DNA of 64,000 nt from an uncultured Clostridia bacterium (lineage in GTDB: Bacteria > Bacillota > Clostridia > UMGS1810), in assembly GCA_934454585.1 (NCBI GenBank), contig CAKSFP010000002.1:62001-126000 (forward strand), given 5' to 3'. The notes below the pieces were generated by a model that was not told the DNA's origin, ran no database searches, and worked only from the letters and a program-made list of their open reading frames with translations. Below are positions 59,178 to 64,000 of the stretch, piece after piece. Within the stretch, counting starts at the first letter, position 1. Every line of letters starts with the position of its first letter. The position numbers were made by a program, and so were the translations under genes.

Positions 59178-61049
59178 TTATTCTCCCTCGTCGGCATGAA
59201 AATGTCTGTAGATATTCTCCGCCGTGCGTGCATCTATCCCCTTAACCTCGGCAAGAGACTTTTGTGAGGCTTTCTTTATTGCCGCAACACTCTTGAAATG
59301 TGCCAAAAGCGCCTTTCTGCGCGACTCACCCACTCCGGGCACGGACAGCAATTCCGATTTTATCGATTTTGCCGATCGCAGATTTCTGTGATATGTGATT
59401 GCGCGGCGGTGCATCTCGTCCTGGATGTTTGTCAGCAGCATAAATGCGTCACTACCGCTGTCAATCGGTATCTCTCCGAACGGCGACACCAGGCCGCGCG
59501 TGCTGTGGGTGTCGTCTTTGACTATACCGAATACCGGCACATCCGCACCGAGTTTTGCAAGTGCCTCCGCAACGGCTTCCACATGACCCTTGCCGCCGTC
59601 GGCAAACACCACATCGGGCATGGGCAGAAACTTCGCCTCCGACTCGTCCATCATGCCGTTCATAATTTTGGTCTTTTCCTCTATCGCATGAGAGAAACGG
59701 CGCGTAATCATCTCCTGCATGGATGCATAGTCGTTCTGTCCCGATACATTTTTTATCTTAAAGTTACGGTAGCCGCTCCGATAGCTCTTTCCGTCCCGAA
59801 ATGTGACCATAGAGCCGACAGTACAGTCACCCGATGTGTTTGATATGTCATACGCCTCTATGAGCATCGGCGGATTCTCAAATCCAAGTAATTCCGTAAG
59901 CTGCGAGAGTGCATTGTTCACAAAATCGGACGCCCTCATCCGCTTTAATTCATACTCCGAGTGCTCCTTGCGCGCATTGGACTCAATCATGGATATCAGA
60001 CGCGCGTGCTCGCCTATCTTGGGGCACTTGACCGCCACCGAACGCCCTGCTAAAGATGACAGCCATTCCCTCACTGCAGATTCGTCCTCTATCTCATATT
60101 GCAGATAAAGTTCCTTGGGTATAAACGACGAATCTGCATAATACATCCGCAAAAAATCCGATAAAACCCTGCTCTGCTCCATGCCGTCCGTATCCTGTAT
60201 AAAATAGTGCTCCTTGCCTATCATGTTGCCCGAGCGGATGAAAAAAATCTCCGCACAGGTAAGGTTGTTTGCGCTGTACATGGCCACAGCGTCAATGTCG
60301 GTGCCGTTTGCCGTCACAATCTTCTGCTTTTTGCCCAGCATCTCGACAGACCTTATGCGGTCGCGCATAAGTGCGGCTTTCTCAAAATCCAGCTTTTGCG
60401 CAGCTTCGTTCATCTGCTCGGTGAGTTGTCTGTACACATCATCATACCTGCCGCCAAGGAAAGCGCACACTTTGGATATCACTGCGCGATATTCCTCTTT
60501 TGACACAAGGTGAGCGCACACTCCGCCGCATTTGCCGAGCTGATAGTAAAGGCATGGACGCTGAGGCTCAAAATCGCCGCTGAAAGGCTTATTGCAGCAA
60601 CGCAGCATAAATATCTCGCGCACAAGTTCTATAAGGTCGCGCAGCACCATTCCGCTCTGATACGGGCCGAAGTATTTTGCGCCGTCCTTTCTCACCTGAC
60701 GGGTGACAAAGATTCTCGGAAAATCCTCGTTGAGCGTAACTTTGAGGAACGGATAGGTTTTGTCATCCTTGAGCAAAATGTTGTACTTGGGCATATATTT
60801 TTTTATAAGGTTGTTTTCAAGCACAAGCGCTTCAAGCTCCGAATCACTGATGATGTATTCAAAATAAGCCACATTCTCCACCATTGCCCTGACCTTGGGC
60901 GGATGATTGTGGTTCTTAAAATACTGCCGCACACGATTTTTGAGCACTTTTGCCTTGCCGACATATATCACACTGCCGTCACTTGAGTGCATGATATATA
61001 CGCCGGGTTTTTCGGGCAGAGTCTTCAATTTTGCCTCAAAATCAAACAT
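59178..61049 (-). CDS. uvrC: Excinuclease ABC subunit C
   Basis: A 623-residue endonuclease that cuts on both sides of DNA damage with UvrAB. N-terminal GIY-YIG nuclease (KPGVYIMHSSDGSVIYVGKAKVL, ~14-95), UVR motif binding UvrB (MNEAAQKLDFEKAALMRDRI, ~210-230), RNase-H-like 3' nuclease (~375-540, with YDISNTSGDCTVGSMV and VFADGGKGHVEA) and helix-hairpin-helix pair at the end (LSVPGVGESRRKALLAHF). GGAGG precedes the ATG. No LexA box was recognised upstream. Confidence 0.97.
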   Translation of the reverse strand: MFDFEAKLKTLPEKPGVYIMHSSDGSVIYVGKAKVLKNRVRQYFKNHNHPPKVRAMVENVAYFEYIISDSELEALVLENNLIKKYMPKYNILLKDDKTYPFLKVTLNEDFPRIFVTRQVRKDGAKYFGPYQSGMVLRDLIELVREIFMLRCCNKPFSGDFEPQRPCLYYQLGKCGGVCAHLVSKEEYRAVISKVCAFLGGRYDDVYRQLTEQMNEAAQKLDFEKAALMRDRIRSVEMLGKKQKIVTANGTDIDAVAMYSANNLTCAEIFFIRSGNMIGKEHYFIQDTDGMEQSRVLSDFLRMYYADSSFIPKELYLQYEIEDESAVREWLSSLAGRSVAVKCPKIGEHARLISMIESNARKEHSEYELKRMRASDFVNNALSQLTELLGFENPPMLIEAYDISNTSGDCTVGSMVTFRDGKSYRSGYRNFKIKNVSGQNDYASMQEMITRRFSHAIEEKTKIMNGMMDESEAKFLPMPDVVFADGGKGHVEAVAEALAKLGADVPVFGIVKDDTHSTRGLVSPFGEIPIDSGSDAFMLLTNIQDEMHRRAITYHRNLRSAKSIKSELLSVPGVGESRRKALLAHFKSVAAIKKASQKSLAEVKGIDARTAENIYRHFHADEGE

Positions 61050-61064
61050 ACATCGACCTCCGAA

Positions 61065-61096
61065 TAAAAAAAAGCCTCCGCATAGCCGGCGGAGGC
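61065..61096 (-). terminator. Terminator after ptsH
   Basis: Perfect 8-bp stem GCCTCCGC / GCGGAGGC (61096-61089 with 61081-61074) followed by nine T on the minus strand, 10 bases after the ptsH stop and 16 bases before the uvrC start. Confidence 0.9.
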
Positions 61097-61106
61097 AACG
61101 ATATTG

Positions 61107-61373
61107 TTATCTTTCGGTAAAATTGACCTGAACAAGCTTTGCAAGTTCTTCAACGGCATCTTCTTCATCCGCGCCGTCCGCCACGATCGTTATCTCGCTG
61201 CCGCGCGTAATGCCGAGAGAGAGCACACCAAGCAAGCTCTTTGCGTTTACCTTCCTCTCGTCCTTTACAATCCATATACCTGACTTGAACTCATTTGCCT
61301 TTTGTATGAAAAATGTTGCCGGACGGGCGTGAAGTCCAACCTGATTCAGAACTGTAACATCTTTGTTAATCAT
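61107..61373 (-). CDS. ptsH: Phosphocarrier protein HPr
   Basis: An 88-residue PTS phosphocarrier. H15 in QVGLHARPA is the site phosphorylated by enzyme I, and S46 in VNAKSLLGVLSLG is the regulatory site for HPr kinase, so it could serve both sugar transport and carbon catabolite control. Enzyme I is not adjacent, unlike the usual ptsHI order. CAAGGAG lies before the ATG. It has its own promoter and terminator. Confidence 0.94.
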   Translation of the reverse strand: MINKDVTVLNQVGLHARPATFFIQKANEFKSGIWIVKDERKVNAKSLLGVLSLGITRGSEITIVADGADEEDAVEELAKLVQVNFTER

Positions 61374-61417
61374 AATATCGCTCCTTGTGCTATGTAAACA
61401 AAATTCATATTACATAT

Positions 61418-61446
61418 AGAATACTAAAAAAAATCGATAAAGTCAA
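61418..61446 (-). promoter_or_regulatory. ptsH promoter
   Basis: TTGACT (61446-61441), 17-base spacer, TATTCT (61423-61418) on the minus strand, 45 bases before the start. No clear cre site is seen. Confidence 0.55.
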
Positions 61447-61609
61447 CTGTTTATTATCATTTTGTTAAAAATTTTCACCCCTTTTATGTGATTTATGCTC
61501 AAAAGCCGATGTTTTTATCGCAAATTTCGGCAATTTTCTGGTCTTTTTTTGAAAAATCGCCTTCATCCCGAAAAATGAACATTTTGTGAACATTTTATGT
61601 CAAAATCTC

Positions 61610-61638
61610 TTGCGCTGAGATGACAAAACTGTTATAAT
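61610..61638 (+). promoter_or_regulatory. recJ promoter
   Basis: TTGCGC (61610-61615), 17-base spacer, TATAAT (61633-61638). Confidence 0.6.
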
Positions 61639-61702
61639 ATATTATTATAGTTATATAGTAGGCAGTCAGGTCTTGTCTGCCCGAGCGGAGGATACAAAAG
61701 TT

Positions 61703-63676
61703 TTGCATAAATCAAAAAAATGGATCATCGGTGAAACCGATGAAACCAAAGTCACACACATTTCAAAAAAATTCGGAATAAGCCGCCTTGCCGCAAGGCT
61801 TATTCTGCTGCGCGGAATAAACGATGATGAACAGGTACATAGGTATCTGTTAAAAGGCAACACGGAGCTTACGGATCCTTTTCTGCTGCCGGACATGGAA
61901 AAAGCCGTAAACCACATTCGCTGTGCGGCAGAGAACGGCACAAAAATCACCGTTTACGGCGACTACGATGTGGACGGCATCACATCCACATACATCCTCT
62001 GCGACTACTTAAAAACCCTTGGCGCCGATGTCAGCTATTACATACCCGACCGTGCGGCAGAAGGCTACGGATTGAATACCGCCGCGTTGCAAGCACTGTA
62101 CGACGACGGCACCCGGCTGATAATAACGGTGGATGTGGGCATAACTGCCATGGAGGAAGTTCGCTTTGCGAAATCCCTCGGCATTGATGTTATAGTGACA
62201 GACCACCACACACCAAAGGAGACTGTGCCCGACTGCACAGCCGTGATAAATCCCAAGCTTGACTGCGAATATCCGTTTGATTCGCTGGCCGGAGTGGGCG
62301 TGGCGTTTTGCCTGGTGTATGCCCTGTCGGGGAAAGACGAATCCGTCGCGGAAAAATATTGCGGAATAGCCGCACTCGGCACAGTTGCGGATATGGTTCC
62401 GCTGCAAAATGAGAACCGCGTAATAGTGAGCCGCGGGCTGGAAAAACTCAATAAGAGAGACAACATAGGCATAAATGCCCTTTTGCAGGTAGCCGGTGCC
62501 GCCGACAGAGAGATAACGAGCACCACGGTCGGCTTTACCCTGGCGCCGAGACTCAACGCCGCCGGGCGCATAGCCTCGGCTGTACAGAGCGTGCAACTGC
62601 TGTTTGAAAAGGACCCCACAGCCGCAATGCAGATTGCCGAGCGGCTCAACAGCGACAACAATTTTCGCCGCAGTGAGGAGAACAGGATACTTGACGAGGC
62701 AATAAATATAATAAACAAAAACGAATATTACAAAGATGATGTCATAGTGGTCGCCGCAAAGGGATGGCACCACGGAGTAATAGGCATAGTGTCGTCACGG
62801 CTGACAGAGCTTTACTACAAACCTAGCGCAGTCATATCCGTAGACGATAACGGCACAGGCAAGGCCTCCGGCAGAAGCATTGCCGGGTTCAACCTGTTCG
62901 ACGCACTGTCCGCCTGTGCGGACTGCCTTATAAAATTCGGCGGTCATGAACTTGCGGCCGGATTTTCGCTCATTGAGGACGAAATCGACAATTTCAGAAA
63001 TAAAATAAACGAATATGCAAAAAATATCATAACAGACGAAATTGCCACGCCGAAACTCAGCATAGACGCCGCCGTATCTGCGGCGGATGTGAACGAAAAG
63101 ACGGTGAAAGAGCTCGAGATTCTGGAGCCGTGCGGTATGGGCAACCGCTCACCGATGTTTTGCATAAATGACGCCGCAGTGGGCGGAATACGCCATGCGC
63201 GGACCGGCAACCATATGTTTGTAACCCTGTGCCGCGACGGAGCAAGTGCTGAGGCGCCGGCGTTCAACATGGCAGACGCGCTCTCCGGCCTTGCAGTCGG
63301 CGACAGAATAAGCGTCGCCGGGGCACTCGGTGTCAATGAATACCGCGGAGTGACGACGGCACAGTTCATCATACGCGACATACGGCAAAGCAAAAAAACA
63401 CCGCTCGGGCGCGACGCACTTGCAAAGATTTTTGAAAGTCTCAAGTTCATTGTGGACTCGGGCAAGGATAAATGCAGCCTGTCGGCGCTGGGCGAAAAAT
63501 TCGGCGGCAATGAGACGGCAAAGGCGGCACTTATGATATTCGACGAACTTGACATAATCAACTGCACATTCTGCGGTGCGGATTCTGCCGAAATCCATAC
63601 CGGCAAAAACTACAAGGCAAAAAACAACCTGGAAAACTCGGAAACATATCGGCAATACAACGGTAAGGAGGGATGA
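61703..63676 (+). CDS. recJ: Single-stranded-DNA-specific exonuclease RecJ
   Basis: About 657 residues. The DHH phosphoesterase core has VYGDYDVDGITSTY, DVGI and VTDHHTPKETVPDC; the DHHA1 part follows with GWHHGVIGIVSSRLTE and a later GGHELAAGFSL. An OB-fold (~440-560) and a C-terminal extension complete it. RecJ degrades single strands 5' to 3' in recombination and repair. The start is uncertain: TTG at 61703 follows GGAGG by 11 bases, while a TTG at 61673 in the same frame has a poorer site. The RelA/SpoT gene begins 3 bp after its stop. Confidence 0.92.
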   Translation: MHKSKKWIIGETDETKVTHISKKFGISRLAARLILLRGINDDEQVHRYLLKGNTELTDPFLLPDMEKAVNHIRCAAENGTKITVYGDYDVDGITSTYILCDYLKTLGADVSYYIPDRAAEGYGLNTAALQALYDDGTRLIITVDVGITAMEEVRFAKSLGIDVIVTDHHTPKETVPDCTAVINPKLDCEYPFDSLAGVGVAFCLVYALSGKDESVAEKYCGIAALGTVADMVPLQNENRVIVSRGLEKLNKRDNIGINALLQVAGAADREITSTTVGFTLAPRLNAAGRIASAVQSVQLLFEKDPTAAMQIAERLNSDNNFRRSEENRILDEAINIINKNEYYKDDVIVVAAKGWHHGVIGIVSSRLTELYYKPSAVISVDDNGTGKASGRSIAGFNLFDALSACADCLIKFGGHELAAGFSLIEDEIDNFRNKINEYAKNIITDEIATPKLSIDAAVSAADVNEKTVKELEILEPCGMGNRSPMFCINDAAVGGIRHARTGNHMFVTLCRDGASAEAPAFNMADALSGLAVGDRISVAGALGVNEYRGVTTAQFIIRDIRQSKKTPLGRDALAKIFESLKFIVDSGKDKCSLSALGEKFGGNETAKAALMIFDELDIINCTFCGADSAEIHTGKNYKAKNNLENSETYRQYNGKEG

Positions 63677-63679
63677 CAT

Positions 63680-64000
63680 ATGGTACAGGACTTTAACGAA
63701 TTGCTCAAGGCAATGGAAGAATCACCTGTCAAATATGACATGGAAAAAATCAAAAGAGCATATGAACTGGCATACAGCGCCCACAAGGAACAAAAGAGAA
63801 AATCGGGCACGCCTTATATAACGCATCCCGTTGCCGTGGCAGGCATAGTTGTAAGTATGCAGCTCGATACCGACTCGGTGTGCGCGGCTCTGCTGCACGA
63901 TGTTGTAGAGGACACATCCTGCACCACGGAGACCATAAAAGAGAACTTCGGCGATCAGGTGGCTCTGCTTGTGGATGGTGTGACAAAGCTTGACAAAATC
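63680..64000 (+). CDS. RelA/SpoT-type (p)ppGpp synthetase/hydrolase, N-terminal part
   Basis: The first 107 residues of a long protein cut by the window edge. It shows the HD hydrolase domain of Rel enzymes: RAYELAYSAHKEQKRKSGTPYITHPVAVAGIV and CAALLHDVVEDTSCTTETIKENFGDQVALLVDGVTKL, with the metal-binding His and His-Asp. The bifunctional Rel enzyme makes and degrades (p)ppGpp in the stringent response. AAGGAGGG precedes the ATG. It is probably co-transcribed with recJ, three bases upstream. Confidence 0.93.
   Translation, partial: MVQDFNELLKAMEESPVKYDMEKIKRAYELAYSAHKEQKRKSGTPYITHPVAVAGIVVSMQLDTDSVCAALLHDVVEDTSCTTETIKENFGDQVALLVDGVTKLDKI

Larger units (their letters stand above)
61374..61702. 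other. Divergent intergenic region ptsH/recJ
   Basis: About 329 bp of AT-rich sequence with the two divergent promoters. A direct repeat TGAACATTTTGTGAACATTT lies at 61576-61595, upstream of the recJ -35. No gene or RNA family is recognised. Confidence 0.6.

Overview
The window looks like a chromosomal segment of a strictly anaerobic Clostridia-type Firmicute, probably of gut origin. This is inferred from gene content: a spore-lineage amidase (CwlD type), S-layer-homology (SLH) proteins, a trimeric [FeFe] hydrogenase with the HydG and HydF maturases, an HPr protein with both H15 and S46, a LexA-type SOS box, a hisS-aspS pair and strong AGGAGG ribosome sites. Genes are densely packed on both strands. 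I found no rRNA, tRNA, CRISPR array, transposase or prophage.

Layout. 1-5.4 kb (minus): carbohydrate ABC importer operon (binding lipoprotein, two permeases) ending in two SLH genes. 5.5-10.1 kb (minus): gliding-type ABC exporter cluster (ATPase, permease, GldG-like, DUF4340). 10.2-17.0 kb: aspS, hisS, murA, mscL, uppP and a D-2-hydroxyacid dehydrogenase. 17.1-17.4 kb: a structured palindromic repeat, with a shorter relative at 31.2-31.4 kb. 17.5-27.5 kb: GH26-like secreted enzyme, cwlD, a small membrane protein, thrS, a DUF5662 gene, the zinc importer znuACB-type cluster and an M23-like secreted protein. 27.5-29.1 kb: an AT-rich patch with a Cro/C1-type regulator and a secreted nuclease. 29.1-36.6 kb: purA, a LOG-family enzyme, an AlkD-like protein, YbaK-like deacylase, HAD phosphatase, Mrp ATPase, and an ImmA/ImmR-like pair divergent from a Y-family polymerase. 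36.8-44.5 kb: GH78 rhamnosidase-like enzyme, a D,D-carboxypeptidase-like protein, fucI, and an amino-acid:Na+ symporter behind a single-aptamer glycine riboswitch. 44.6-50.4 kb: complete pyrimidine operon pyrCKDFEBI behind a leader terminator. 50.5-57.8 kb: hydrogenase genes hydCBA and, divergently, hydG-hydF. 57.9-64 kb: isochorismatase-family enzyme, queH, uvrC, ptsH, recJ and the start of a RelA/SpoT gene.

How it fits together. The hydrogenase and its maturases point to fermentative H2 production, probably with electron bifurcation. The importer, GH26-like and GH78 enzymes and FucI point to use of plant or mucin sugars, including deoxy sugars. The pyr operon supplies all UMP steps after carbamoyl phosphate.

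Most worth a second look: the paired structured repeats; the dinB control region carrying a LexA box beside an ImmR/ImmA pair; an 18-nt sequence shared by the sugar-importer and fucI start regions; a terminator that contains the cwlD ribosome site; an SLH protein that is also a lipoprotein; and two wall enzymes lacking a canonical active-site residue.
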